DNA from: Haladaptatus sp. DYF46
Lineage (GTDB): Archaea; Halobacteriota; Halobacteria; Halobacteriales; Haladaptataceae
Direction: 5' to 3'
Length of the DNA: 64,000 nt
Assembly: GCF_021083305.1 (NCBI RefSeq)
Contig: NZ_JAJFAY010000004.1
Coordinates: 310,001-374,000 of the forward strand
Within the stretch, counting starts at the first letter, position 1. The number at the start of each line of letters is the position of its first letter. Under the pieces are notes generated by a model that did no database searches, was not told where the DNA came from, and worked only from the letters and a program-made list of their open reading frames with translations. This document shows, piece after piece, positions 8,420-17,506 of this stretch. The translations under genes and the position numbers were made by a program.

Positions 8420-10210
8420 TTACCTTGCTTCGCCCACGGTAGCGCGCTGACCGGAGCTGGGACGGGGTGCATCGAGATGCTTCTGTAGCCAGAGTTCGAC
8501 CGTCGTGATGGACGAAATCGTCTTCAGGTGGTCCGCGTGCCCGTCGAGGTGTTCGTGCTGGAGGGTACGAACGCCGTTCGAATCGAAGACGTCGCGGTCA
8601 CAGGCGGCATCCAACAGTCCGTTCACGAACGACCGCATCGTCGGGTCGTTCCGGTACCAGCGACCCATCAGGCACGTGTCCGGTCCGACGAAGCGCTTTT
8701 TCAGGTTGTCGGCGACGAATCCGGCCGTGTGGAGCGCGAGCGGTGACGTCGGCGGCCGCTTCGTCCGATTGTAGGGAACCGTCGCGGACGGCCCGCCGAC
8801 CCGTCGCGCAACCTCGAGTTTGAGCGGCGCGACGGCCGTGGGAATTCGACCACGGGTTCCGGGAAGGGACCCGATTCGATAGCGCTGGAAGGGCATCCGG
8901 GCGACGTGGTCCATGAACTCGCCGTCGGCGAAGGGGACGCGGGTCCCCGCCTGACTCCGATACAGCCGATTCGAGCGGAAGTGGGAGTCGGCGAACAGTT
9001 GCCAGAGCGCGTCTAGCGTGCGGTGTTCCCGACGGTGTTGTGTACTGTCCTCGACCACGCGACCCACGGATTGGACGGGTGAGATATCCGAAGAGAGGAG
9101 CCTCCGAACGTCGTCGGGCGAAATCTGTCCCTTCTGGGCGACCAGCGCGTCCACCGACGACATATCGGTCAGATACGAGCGGTAAAGTACGTCGCCGAAG
9201 AACTCGCCTTGACTGCTGCCTTCGAACAGCACGTCCACCTCTCCCGACACGTCGTTCAGAACCGGCGGGAGGTTGACGAAGAATCCCCACTGTAACATCC
9301 CGTCCATGATGTCCACCCCGCGTTCGACGGTTTCGACGAACTCGCTCGCGGAGTAGCCACAGAACTGGTTCGGAAGGGAGAGCGATTCGGCGACGCGTTC
9401 CGCACCCGTGCGGTCCTCCTGCGTCGCGGAGTTGTCGTAGGTGAACGTCCGAAAGGTTCCGATTTCGTCCTTCAACGCGGAGGCGAGCGTTCTGCTGTCG
9501 AGTCCCCCGGAGAGCCACACCCCCACTCGTCCGTCGATGGTGTCCGCGGCGTTCTTGACGACGCGTCGATACCGACGCACGGCCTCGTCGACGTATCCGT
9601 CCGTCGGGTCGATGCCGAAATCCGGTTCCCAGTACCGACGCGTTTCGACGTTGCCGCCCTCGTGGCGGAGATACGTTGCTGGTCGGAGCGAGCGAACGTC
9701 GCTCACCAACGTTTTGTGACCGAACACGTAGCCCATGAACAGCATGTCGCTCACCGCCCGTTCGTCCACTCGCGGGTCGTGTAGTTGCGTGACGAGCGAC
9801 GAGAGTTTGCTGCCGAACAGGAATCCGTTGACGGTCGAGTAGTAACACGGCCGCGTGCCGAGTTTGTCGGTCGCGACGACGGTAGCGGAGCGGTCGGCGG
9901 CGACGAGCAGGAACGGGCCGCTGAGTTTCGGAAGCGTGCCGTCGGGGTCCGAAAGCACCCGCTCGAAGAGTTCGTCGTTCGACCATCCCAGTTCCGCGCG
10001 GTTCGAGATCACGCCGTGAAGCACGCCGACGCGTCGTCCGTCGTGCCACGTCGTCCATCCGTTCGGGTCGCGGTCGCCGTGGTGAACGAGTCCGATTCGA
10101 CGGTCGCCAACGGTTCGTTCGACCGTTCCGTACCATTCCTCGTCGTCCATCGTGTCGAGCATCTCACCGAGCGCTCGACTGCTGACAGTACCACCGGTTA
10201 CGCCGGGCAT
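8420..10210 (-). CDS. Asparagine-synthase-like ATP-pyrophosphatase lacking the glutaminase Cys
   Basis: 596 residues from ATG 10210 (a GTG lies 15 nt upstream). The N-terminal third follows the class II glutamine amidotransferase fold (GVLHGVISNRAEL, GPFLLVAAD, TRPCYYS), but the start reads MPGVTGG where active enzymes have MCGIxG, so the nucleophilic Cys is Pro. The synthetase half has the PP-loop LSGGLDSRTLA (about 233-243) and FTYDNSATQEDRTGAERVAE. It should adenylate a carboxylate and transfer ammonia or an amine. Haloarchaeal relatives are linked to surface glycan or natural-product chemistry. It has no operon partner here. Confidence 0.75.
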   Translation of the reverse strand: MPGVTGGTVSSRALGEMLDTMDDEEWYGTVERTVGDRRIGLVHHGDRDPNGWTTWHDGRRVGVLHGVISNRAELGWSNDELFERVLSDPDGTLPKLSGPFLLVAADRSATVVATDKLGTRPCYYSTVNGFLFGSKLSSLVTQLHDPRVDERAVSDMLFMGYVFGHKTLVSDVRSLRPATYLRHEGGNVETRRYWEPDFGIDPTDGYVDEAVRRYRRVVKNAADTIDGRVGVWLSGGLDSRTLASALKDEIGTFRTFTYDNSATQEDRTGAERVAESLSLPNQFCGYSASEFVETVERGVDIMDGMLQWGFFVNLPPVLNDVSGEVDVLFEGSSQGEFFGDVLYRSYLTDMSSVDALVAQKGQISPDDVRRLLSSDISPVQSVGRVVEDSTQHRREHRTLDALWQLFADSHFRSNRLYRSQAGTRVPFADGEFMDHVARMPFQRYRIGSLPGTRGRIPTAVAPLKLEVARRVGGPSATVPYNRTKRPPTSPLALHTAGFVADNLKKRFVGPDTCLMGRWYRNDPTMRSFVNGLLDAACDRDVFDSNGVRTLQHEHLDGHADHLKTISSITTVELWLQKHLDAPRPSSGQRATVGEAR

Positions 10211-10314
10211 AGCAGAGAAGTTCACGAGAGCCTATATTGTTATGAGACGCCTTCGACGGACGTAGGACCGACGTACGAACGCGCGTAGGGCGAAAATAAC
10301 AGGACCGGCTCGCC

Positions 10315-12180
10315 TTACTGTGAGTCGTCGCCGAAGAACTCGGCACAGAGTTTCCGCTCCGCCGCGCGGAGGTGTTCGTGGAACGTCGAACGCGAGATGC
10401 GCATCGACTCGGCGAGTTCCTCCCCCGTCACCGGTCGCGGCCAGTCGAAAAAGCCGCTGACGTAGGCCTTCTGGAGCGAGGTCAACTGCCGCTCCGTGAG
10501 GGTGTCGGTGAGGCTCTCGATGAAGTCCTGTTTGGTCTTCGCGGGGCGTTCGTGGTGGCGATAGGCGAGTAGTTCCGTGCCGGCGTACGACTCCTTCAGG
10601 CGCTCGATGAGGCTACGAACGTCGGCGTCCTGCGGGAACTCGACGAGGACGCGGGCCTCGTCGGGCGTCGCCGTGATGTCCTGCGTCTTGCCGCCGTAGT
10701 CGGACATCGTGGAGACGAGCGTCCCCGGCGGGAGGACGAACTCGAACACCGTTTCGTCGTCCTGTTCCGCGACCACTCGCGCGTCGAGCACGTCGTCCCG
10801 TTCCGCGACGATTTCCAGTACGTCCTCGGTGGAGTCACAGCGCATGGAGAAGAACGAGACGACCGACCCGTCGTCCCGGTTGGTCGACTGGAGGTAGGTG
10901 ATTTCCGCATCGGTGCGCTCCGCGATGTCGACGAAGAAGAGGTCGGAACTCCGAAAGGAGAACTCGGCTTCGACCACGCTGTCGGCGATGAGGATTCGGC
11001 GCGTCTCGCGGGCGTTGACGGCGCTCCCGATGGCCCGGGCGAGCGAGCGAAGGACGACCCGTTCCCGCTCGTCGAACGCGTCGGCTTTCGTCGCACAGAT
11101 GGCCAACACGCCGTACTCCGTGTCGTGATACGACAGCGGGACGGCAGCGACCGCGGAGCAGTCCTCGACGTCGAGGGTATCCGTCCGTAACTCGCCGGTT
11201 TCCATCGCCTCGGTGACGATGGGGTGGTCGGGTTGGGGGTCACAATCCCCGGCGACGGTTCGCACATCCACCCCGTCGGTTCGAACGTTGCGCTCGCCGA
11301 TCCACGCGAAGTTGTAGGGTTCGACCTGCGTCACTTGCGTGCAGACCGCCGTCTCGATGGCCTCACGGGTCGGCGCTTCCACCACCGCGCTCGTGACGTC
11401 GCCGAGGAGTCCCTCGATCCGTTCGAGGAGGTGTTCGAGTTCGGTGGCCCGCCGGTGGGCGGCCCGTTCGGCGCGTTTTCGCTCCGAGATGTCCATCTGG
11501 AACCCGACGAAGTGGGTGACGGTTCCCGTCTCGTCCCGGATCGGCGCGATGTCAACGCTGTTCCAAAACTCGGACCCGTCCTTGCGATAGTTCACCAGTT
11601 CGACCGAAACCGGCACCTCGTCCTCGATGGCGCGGCGCATCGTCGCCACCGCCTCGGGGTCCGATTTCTCCCCCTGTAGGAACCGGCAGTTGTGGCCGCG
11701 GACCTCCTCGGCCTCGTATCCTGTCAGTTCCTCGAACGCCTCGTTTACGTACAGGAGCGGTTGGTTGTCCGGTTTCGCGTCGGCGATGGTGATGCCGACC
11801 GGAGCTTCGTTGATCGCGCGCTCCTTCAGGTCGAGTTCGGCGACGACGTTCTCCGTTGCGGTGGTATCCGATTCGCGGAACAGGACCGTCACGCCGTCCG
11901 AATCGGGGTGAACGGTGGCCTCGTGCCGGGTGCCGATGGTAACGAAAAACGACTCGGTGCGGTCGGTTCGTCGTGCGGTCTCGCAGCGGTCGAGGATGGT
12001 TTCACCGACCTTGGTCGGGAGCGCCGTCGGCAACCGCTCGTCGATACCGACGCCGAGGAGTTCGCGGGCCGGGTCGTTCAGGTAGGAAACCCGCCAGTCG
12101 GAGTCCAGCGCGAGGAGTGGGATAGAGAGTCGGGAGAGCGCCTGACTCGCCCCCACGCGCGCTTCGTCAGGGATGTCCAT
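10315..12180 (-). CDS. LOV-GAF-Bat sensor/transcription regulator
   Basis: 621 residues from ATG 12180 (a GTG is two codons upstream). An N-terminal PAS (about 10-110) is followed by a complete LOV-type PAS (about 120-232): photoactive motif GHNCRFLQG with Cys165, flavin-contacting Asn197 and Asn207 (VNYRKDG, FWN) and Gln228 (FVGFQMDI). Next come a coiled segment, a GAF domain (about 250-390), a bacterioopsin-activator N-domain (about 395-545) and the C-terminal HTH_10 (about 555-615). It is a likely FMN-binding blue-light sensor acting directly on transcription. No opsin or carotenoid gene is adjacent. Confidence 0.88.
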   Translation of the reverse strand: MDIPDEARVGASQALSRLSIPLLALDSDWRVSYLNDPARELLGVGIDERLPTALPTKVGETILDRCETARRTDRTESFFVTIGTRHEATVHPDSDGVTVLFRESDTTATENVVAELDLKERAINEAPVGITIADAKPDNQPLLYVNEAFEELTGYEAEEVRGHNCRFLQGEKSDPEAVATMRRAIEDEVPVSVELVNYRKDGSEFWNSVDIAPIRDETGTVTHFVGFQMDISERKRAERAAHRRATELEHLLERIEGLLGDVTSAVVEAPTREAIETAVCTQVTQVEPYNFAWIGERNVRTDGVDVRTVAGDCDPQPDHPIVTEAMETGELRTDTLDVEDCSAVAAVPLSYHDTEYGVLAICATKADAFDERERVVLRSLARAIGSAVNARETRRILIADSVVEAEFSFRSSDLFFVDIAERTDAEITYLQSTNRDDGSVVSFFSMRCDSTEDVLEIVAERDDVLDARVVAEQDDETVFEFVLPPGTLVSTMSDYGGKTQDITATPDEARVLVEFPQDADVRSLIERLKESYAGTELLAYRHHERPAKTKQDFIESLTDTLTERQLTSLQKAYVSGFFDWPRPVTGEELAESMRISRSTFHEHLRAAERKLCAEFFGDDSQ

Positions 12181-12362
12181 ACCCACTCTAGGGGCCGACG
12201 GAAAATAGTAGTTCAGTTATCGGCGACGGGTCGGGTGCTCGCGACGAGGCGTGAGTACGGGCGATCCGATCGGACGGCTGGTAGTTTTCGATGGAGACTG
12301 CACCGTATAGAAGTGAAAACGGCCTCTCGGTTCGCTCGTGCTTCCGATTTTTCTGCCCGAAA

Positions 12363-12977
12363 CTACTTTTCCGGTCGCTCGCCCATCAATCCCTCCGTCA
12401 GGATGGTTATCACGGTGTCTTTGAAGGAGGAGTACCCCCATCCGTATTCGTCGTAGGCTTCCTTCTGGGCCACTATCAGTTCGAGTACGGACAGTAACTG
12501 GAAAATCACTTCCGGACGCAGATCGTTTATCAATCCGTCGGAATTCGCTTGAATATCCTCGACGATGGGCGAGACGCGCACTATGATATCGCTTTTCACT
12601 TCGTCCACGTCCACGTGGTTCATCGACCGGAGGGTGTTTTGTGGTTCCCGATGACTCCGTACCAGCAGGTCCCGTTTCTCGAACTCCGTCGCCCACGTCC
12701 GAAAGAGGCGTTCGAGTTTCCGTTCGGGATCCGTAATCCCTTCCACTTCGGATTCGATCGCATCGATCACCTCGTCCTGTTCCCGGAGGAGGACTCTGGT
12801 GTACATCTCCGTTTTGCTGTCGAAGAACCGGTAAAACGTGCTCTCGGCGATGCCGACCGGTTCCGTGATGTCCTCGACCGTCGTCTTCTGGAACCCGTAC
12901 AGCGTGAATAGCTGTTGTGCTGAATCGACGAGCGCGCTCTCTATCTCGTCCCGCTCCTCGTCGCTGAAACCGGGCAT
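12363..12977 (-). CDS. TetR/AcrR family repressor
   Basis: 204 residues. The N-terminal helix-turn-helix (about 10-60) reads SAQQLFTLYGFQKTTVEDI, then VGIAESTFYRFFDSKTEMY, a classic TetR signature. The helical ligand and dimerisation domain fills the rest (LFRTWATEFEKRDLLVR, LINDLRPEVIFQLLSVLELIV). It is divergent from an ABC-2 exporter, with a 241-nt gap that contains a perfect 6-8-6 inverted repeat. The usual inference is that it represses the exporter and itself until a toxic ligand binds. Confidence 0.88.
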   Translation of the reverse strand: MPGFSDEERDEIESALVDSAQQLFTLYGFQKTTVEDITEPVGIAESTFYRFFDSKTEMYTRVLLREQDEVIDAIESEVEGITDPERKLERLFRTWATEFEKRDLLVRSHREPQNTLRSMNHVDVDEVKSDIIVRVSPIVEDIQANSDGLINDLRPEVIFQLLSVLELIVAQKEAYDEYGWGYSSFKDTVITILTEGLMGERPEK

Positions 12978-13020
12978 ACGTGAACGAGCAGTAGTACAAG
13001 GTTATGAGCCAAATATTCAT

Positions 13021-13040
13021 CGCTCACGCCCTCATGAGCG
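13021..13040. promoter_or_regulatory. Candidate TetR operator between repressor and exporter
   Basis: Inverted repeat CGCTCA-N8-TGAGCG, perfect in both arms, lies 44 nt before the repressor ATG. A wider pair, ATGAGCC at 13004-13010 and GGCTCAT at 13060-13066, shares the same GCTCAT core, so up to four half sites cluster in 60 nt. TATA-like stretches (AAATATT, CTTATGG) lie among them. The arrangement fits a bidirectionally acting repressor; binding is inferred. Confidence 0.5.
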
Positions 13041-13218
13041 AAAAATCTAAATGCTTATGGGCTCATCGAACGGGTATGAGTCCGTCTCGGGGCGTCCGAC
13101 GAGCACTCGGGGAAGGGTCGAACGGAGTCGGTATCGGGCTTCAATCCGACGGGCGGGAGATTCGACGAGCGAGGCGGCAACGACCGATACGGAGTCCCCG
13201 CAACGGGGAGGGCTTCGG

Positions 13219-14079
13219 ATGGGGGTAATCGAGGTTGCGGATCTTCAGTACCGATACGGAGGAAGCGAAACCCCCGCGTTACGGGGGGTGGACTTCGACG
13301 TCGAGGAAGGGGAGATATTCGGATTTCTGGGACCCAGCGGTGCCGGGAAAACCACGACGCAGAAGATTCTCATCGGTCTCCTCGACGATTACGAGGGACG
13401 AGCGACGGTTCTCGACCGGGAGGTGAAGGAGTGGGGCCCGGATCTGTACCGGCGAATCGGCGTCTCGGCCGAGACGCCGAACCTCTATCACAAACTGACC
13501 GGGCGTGAGAACCTCGAACTGTTCGCGTCCTTGTACGGCGGGGCGAAGCGGAATCCCATCGAACTCCTCGACCGGGTCGGAATCGCCGACGCAGTGGACA
13601 AACGAGTCGGGGCCTACTCGAAGGGAATGCGGATGCGGTTGAACTTCGTCCGAGCACTCGTTCACGACCCCGAACTCGTGTTTCTCGACGAACCGACCGG
13701 CGGCATCGACCCCACCAACGCACGTGCGGTACGAACGGTCATCGAGGAACTCCGCGAGAGCGGAAAAACGGTGTTTCTCACCACCCACGATATGACCGTC
13801 GCGGACGAATTGTGCGACCGTGTCGCATTTATCGTCGACGGACGCCTCTCGGTGATCGATACGCCACGGGCGCTGAAACTCGCTCACGGCGAAGAGTCGG
13901 TGCGGGTAGAGTATCGAAACGACGGGGTGCTCGACTCGGCCGAGTTCTCCACGACCGACCTCGGCACGAACGAAGCGTTTCAAACCTTGTTGGCACGGAA
14001 TCGAGTTGAAACCATTCACACCGAGGAGGCGACGCTCGAAGACGTGTTCATCGACGTGACGGGGGAGACGCTCACGTGA
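13219..14079 (+). CDS. ABC-2 exporter ATP-binding subunit
   Basis: 286 residues from ATG 13219 (MGVIEVADLQYRYGG); the frame extends upstream but lacks family sequence. Walker A is GPSGAGKTT (about 36-44), the signature YSKGMRMRL replaces the usual LSGGM, Walker B is LVFLDEPTGGID, and the switch is FLTTHDM. The C-terminal extension (AEFSTTDLGTNEAFQ, LEDVFIDVTGE) is typical of DrrA/CcmA-type exporters of drugs or lipids. Its partner permease follows 52 nt later. The roughly 140-nt leader from the repressor intergenic region contains no other gene. Confidence 0.88.
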   Translation: MGVIEVADLQYRYGGSETPALRGVDFDVEEGEIFGFLGPSGAGKTTTQKILIGLLDDYEGRATVLDREVKEWGPDLYRRIGVSAETPNLYHKLTGRENLELFASLYGGAKRNPIELLDRVGIADAVDKRVGAYSKGMRMRLNFVRALVHDPELVFLDEPTGGIDPTNARAVRTVIEELRESGKTVFLTTHDMTVADELCDRVAFIVDGRLSVIDTPRALKLAHGEESVRVEYRNDGVLDSAEFSTTDLGTNEAFQTLLARNRVETIHTEEATLEDVFIDVTGETLT

Positions 14080-14131
14080 CGGCTATCCGTGTGGACTCCC
14101 GTTTCGACGCGTCGAATTCGGAGCGGGTATC

Positions 14132-15625
14132 GTGACCGCACTTCGGTCGATGCTCCCATGGGATACGCGGTTGCAGGTCAGATACGGGATATACTCCGTC
14201 TACGCCGTTCTCACCGTCCTCTTCGTTCTGGGTGTCCGTTTGACCGACCCGAGTCTGCGAACGGACGTCGCCGTGCTGGTCATCGCTCTCGATCCGACCG
14301 CGCTCGGTTTTTACTTCATCGCCGCGTTGGTCCTGTTCGAGAAACGGGAGGGCGTGGTGGAAGCGCTCGTCGTATCGCCGCTCAGCGACCGCGGCTATTT
14401 GGCGTCGAAGACGATCACCCTCTCGTTCCTCGCCACGCTCGTTTCGACCCTCGTCGCCGTCCTCGGGCACGGTGCTACGCCCCGCATCGTCATTTTGGTC
14501 GTGGGCGTCGCACTGTCGGCATCCCTCTTCGTGTCGATCGGTTTCGTCGCGATCGCTCGGTTCGATTCGATCAACGAATACTTTCTCACCGCCGTCTTCT
14601 GGGGCGGAATACTGTTCGTTCCACCGCTGGTCGGGTACGTCGGGTTGGTGGAGAGTCCGCTCCTCTACCTGTTCCCGACGCAGGCGACGCTCTTCGTCAT
14701 CGAGGCCGGATTCCGTCCGATATCGTCGTTGAACCTTCTCTACAGCTTCGGATATCTGGTAGCTGGAAACGTCGTCGCCTACATCCTGGCCCGCCGTGCG
14801 TTTCGGAAACACATCGTTCGCGGCGGTGATCCAGGCAGGCAGTTAGGGCGGAGAGACGTCTCACGGGAGGGGAAAAGGGATGACGAGCGGATGCCCTTTT
14901 CACGCTCGCCGTGGACGGCGATGGTTCGAGGCGATATCAGAAACTGGGTTCGAGATCCGATGCTCGCGATCGCGGCCGTCGGTCCGCTCGCGATGGTTCT
15001 GGTGCTCAGACTGATCCTTCCGTCCGTGACGTCGATGCTTTCCCCGACGGCCGACCTACGGCCGTACTATCCCGTTATCGCGGGAACGATCGCGGTGTTC
15101 GGACCGGCGATATACGGGTTTATCGTCGGGATGTTCGTATTGGAGGACCGGGACGAAGGCGTTCTCGATGCGTACAAAACGAGTCCGTTATCGGCACGCG
15201 GGTATTTCGTTTACCGCTGCGTGACGGCGTATTGCTTCAGTTTCGGTACGACGCTGCCCGCCGTCGCACTGATCGGCCTCGTGCCCGCCTCGCCCGCGGT
15301 CATCGTGGGAACGACCGCCGTCAGTTCGCTCGGTGCACCGGCCTTCGCGTTCGCCTTGGGAGCAGTGGCGTCGAACACCATCGAGGGAATCGCGATCAGC
15401 AAGTTCGGAAACATCGTCTTCATCGGACCCGCGTTCGTCATCGCGCTGGTCCCCGAACCGCTCCAGTTCGTCGTCGGAGTGTTTCCCGCGTATTGGGCGA
15501 TCAAAACGTTCGTGGTGGGGGTGTCCGGCGATTCGTCATGGGTACTGTACCTCGGCATCGGCGTCGTCGTTAACGCGATCGCCATCGCCCTCTTTGGCTG
15601 GTGGTTCGCCGAACGGACGCGGTGA
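14132..15625 (+). CDS. Fused double ABC-2 permease
   Basis: 497 residues from a GTG start. Two homologous halves, each about six membrane spans, are joined by a hydrophilic linker (about 232-262). Each half contains the same motif near its second span: EKREGVVEALVVSPLSDRGY in the first and EDRDEGVLDAYKTSPLSARG in the second. One polypeptide therefore supplies both transmembrane domains, as in haloarchaeal proteins annotated as fluoroquinolone-type exporters. With the ATPase and divergent TetR gene it makes a self-contained efflux locus. The substrate is unknown. Confidence 0.85.
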   Translation: MTALRSMLPWDTRLQVRYGIYSVYAVLTVLFVLGVRLTDPSLRTDVAVLVIALDPTALGFYFIAALVLFEKREGVVEALVVSPLSDRGYLASKTITLSFLATLVSTLVAVLGHGATPRIVILVVGVALSASLFVSIGFVAIARFDSINEYFLTAVFWGGILFVPPLVGYVGLVESPLLYLFPTQATLFVIEAGFRPISSLNLLYSFGYLVAGNVVAYILARRAFRKHIVRGGDPGRQLGRRDVSREGKRDDERMPFSRSPWTAMVRGDIRNWVRDPMLAIAAVGPLAMVLVLRLILPSVTSMLSPTADLRPYYPVIAGTIAVFGPAIYGFIVGMFVLEDRDEGVLDAYKTSPLSARGYFVYRCVTAYCFSFGTTLPAVALIGLVPASPAVIVGTTAVSSLGAPAFAFALGAVASNTIEGIAISKFGNIVFIGPAFVIALVPEPLQFVVGVFPAYWAIKTFVVGVSGDSSWVLYLGIGVVVNAIAIALFGWWFAERTR

Positions 15626-15745
15626 GCGGACCGACCGATTTCGTCGGAACTATCGAACGGTCCCGATTCGACGCTTCTCGCCCCCTTTCACCTTTTTGTC
15701 CCTTCCGCCACGACGTTTTTTACTTCGGGAACCGTGCGTCGATGT

Positions 15746-15919
15746 ATGCCCAACACCGTGTCCCTCAGCGACGACGATATCAAGCGAATCGTCTCGATAC
15801 TGCGGGAGTATCGGATGCAGACGGGGGAAGACGTTTCGGATCTCGTCGAGACGTTCGAAGAACACGAGCGGCGACCGGAACACGAGTATACGACCGACCT
15901 CGACGGGGTCGAGGAATAG
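15746..15919 (+). CDS. Small acidic protein, unknown function
   Basis: 57 residues from ATG 15746 (MPNTVSLSDDDIKRIV); a GTG 12 nt upstream is less likely. It is predicted to be mostly helical (SDDDIKRIVSILREYRMQT, SDLVETFEEHERR) with an acidic tail. The pattern resembles ribbon-helix-helix or antitoxin-like micro-proteins only loosely. It lies alone downstream of the exporter. No toxin-like partner is adjacent. Confidence 0.55.
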   Translation: MPNTVSLSDDDIKRIVSILREYRMQTGEDVSDLVETFEEHERRPEHEYTTDLDGVEE

Positions 15920-15952
15920 GACGAAAGAAGACGAAAAACGACCGCGTGCCGT

Positions 15953-16480
15953 TCAGACGAGCGTCGTAGGGCGCTTCGACAGGTAGTCGAACACAGCGCC
16001 GAGGGAAAAGCCGTAGGCGAGGTGGGAAAGCAGAGTCAACACCAGATACACTACGAGGAGAATCCCGGTGTAGCCGTCGTAGAACGCGAGAACGAACCCC
16101 GTCCAGAGGACGAACCCGTACGGGAGCCCTCTCGCCGCGTACGTCTCGCCCGGTAGATACGACCCGATGGAGACGAACAGGAGCGGCCACGTCACCATCC
16201 CGCCGCCGAGGAAGATGACGTATCCGACCGCCGCCGGGTTCGAGGGGAGGAGTACGCCGGCACCCGTAATCCGTGCCAACACGGAAAAGGAATCGAGGTC
16301 GAACGCCCCGAGCGTCGTTCCGACCAGCAACACGGCCGTCATGACGGCGGTGCCGACGAGTCCGCCGACGGCCCCGATGAACCCGTCGGTGACGATTCCG
16401 GAGAGACTGTCGAAGTCCGGTTCCGCGACTTCCTCGCCGACCTCCACCTCGACGGGCGGTTGTGTGTCATTATCAACCAT
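15953..16480 (-). CDS. Multi-span membrane protein of the oxidase-associated DUF6789-like family
   Basis: 175 residues from ATG 16480 (MVDNDTQPPVE). An acidic 30-residue head precedes about five hydrophobic spans (GAVGGLVGTAVMTAVLLVG, GYVIFLGGGMVTWPLLFV, ILLVVYLVLTLLSHLAYGFS). The ending LSHLAYGFSLGAVFDYLSKR parallels LAHLAYGYSLGVFYGRFTG in the gene at 19815-20291, so the two are paralogues flanking the terminal oxidase subunit I. The family name is from memory. A role in oxidase assembly or the membrane environment is inferred from context. Confidence 0.7.
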   Translation of the reverse strand: MVDNDTQPPVEVEVGEEVAEPDFDSLSGIVTDGFIGAVGGLVGTAVMTAVLLVGTTLGAFDLDSFSVLARITGAGVLLPSNPAAVGYVIFLGGGMVTWPLLFVSIGSYLPGETYAARGLPYGFVLWTGFVLAFYDGYTGILLVVYLVLTLLSHLAYGFSLGAVFDYLSKRPTTLV

Positions 16481-16569
16481 GAGTGATGATAGCAGTTGCA
16501 ACAGCAAAAATCGTTCTTTCCTCGGGTATCCGACAGTTCCGACGCCGAAGGTCGAAGAAAAACGGCCGT

Positions 16570-17343
16570 TCACTCGACGACGTTCGCGCGCAATTCGGGG
16601 AGCAGGTCGGTCACGTCCCCGCGAACGTCGAAGGTCGCGGTCGGACTGAACGGCGTCTCGTCGAAGTTGATGACGGCGGTCATCGCCCCCTCGCGGTCGG
16701 CGGTTCGCGGAAGCGACGCCGCGGGTTCGACCGTCAGCGACGACCCGATGGCGAGGAACACGTCCGCTCGCCGCGCGTGGCGTCGGGCACGGTGGAGCGT
16801 CCCCTCGTCCAACCGCTCGCCGAACAACACCACGTCGGGTTTGAGGACGCCGTCACAGTCCGCACAACGGGGCGGCAGTTCCCCGGCCTCGATTCGGCGG
16901 CGGACGGGCGCGGCGTCGCTTTTCCGCCCGCAGTCGTCACAGACGACTCGGTGGGCGTTGCCGTGCAGTTCGACGATTTCCGGGACGGCCGAATCGCCAC
17001 GCTGAGCGTTCGAGGCGTCCTCGTGGAGGCCGTCCGTGTTCTGGGTAATGATGGCGTCCAACTGTCCGGCGGCGGCGAGTTCGGCGAGCGCGCGATGGGC
17101 GGCGTTCGGCCCGACGTCGTCGCCGAACATCGCCTCGTGCAGTTCGAGACGGTCGCCCCAGAACGCCGCGGGGTCGCTACGGAACCGGCGGTAGTAGAAC
17201 TCCTCCGGGTCGAAGCGGTTCCAGAGTCCCGAATCGCTCCGGAAATCGGGGATGCCCGATGCGGTACTCATCCCCGCGCCCGTGAAGGCGACGACGGATT
17301 CCGCGTCACGAATTCGCTCCGCGAGTCGAGCGATGTCGTTCAT
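16570..17343 (-). CDS. Sir2-family NAD-dependent protein deacylase
   Basis: 257 residues with the full sirtuin motif set: VAFTGAGMSTASGIPDFRS (about 18-36), TQNTDGLH, the catalytic His in VELHGNAH, and four zinc ligands in CDDCGRK and CADCDG. The C-terminal cofactor motif is AIGSSLTVEPAASLP. It should remove acyl groups from Lys using NAD+, releasing O-acyl-ADP-ribose. In haloarchaea, sirtuins coexist with Gcn5-type acetylases acting on metabolic and DNA proteins. There is no partner gene nearby, and its start is 163 nt from the divergent stress-protein gene. Confidence 0.9.
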   Translation of the reverse strand: MNDIARLAERIRDAESVVAFTGAGMSTASGIPDFRSDSGLWNRFDPEEFYYRRFRSDPAAFWGDRLELHEAMFGDDVGPNAAHRALAELAAAGQLDAIITQNTDGLHEDASNAQRGDSAVPEIVELHGNAHRVVCDDCGRKSDAAPVRRRIEAGELPPRCADCDGVLKPDVVLFGERLDEGTLHRARRHARRADVFLAIGSSLTVEPAASLPRTADREGAMTAVINFDETPFSPTATFDVRGDVTDLLPELRANVVE

Positions 17344-17506
17344 GCTCCGAAATCAGTGATGGCGGAGTTGTATAGTTGTGGAAATCGGCCCGCGGGACCC
17401 GTCAGTCGGAACCGTTCGAACGGGCCGTGATGGAATCCCGTCCTGATCGGGTCACGTCATTTCGCGTGCCGTCCTCTTTATGGTTCCCCCGGGTTTCTCT
17501 GCAAGC

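Noticed and set aside
8092-8442. Plus-strand frame through the purine tract
   Set aside because: Arg/Lys/Glu low-complexity translation follows from the G/A bias alone; there is no folding core.
13051-13218. N-terminal extension of the ABC ATPase
   Set aside because: The 56 upstream codons are Arg/Ser/Thr-rich without family similarity; the ABC fold starts at ATG 13219.
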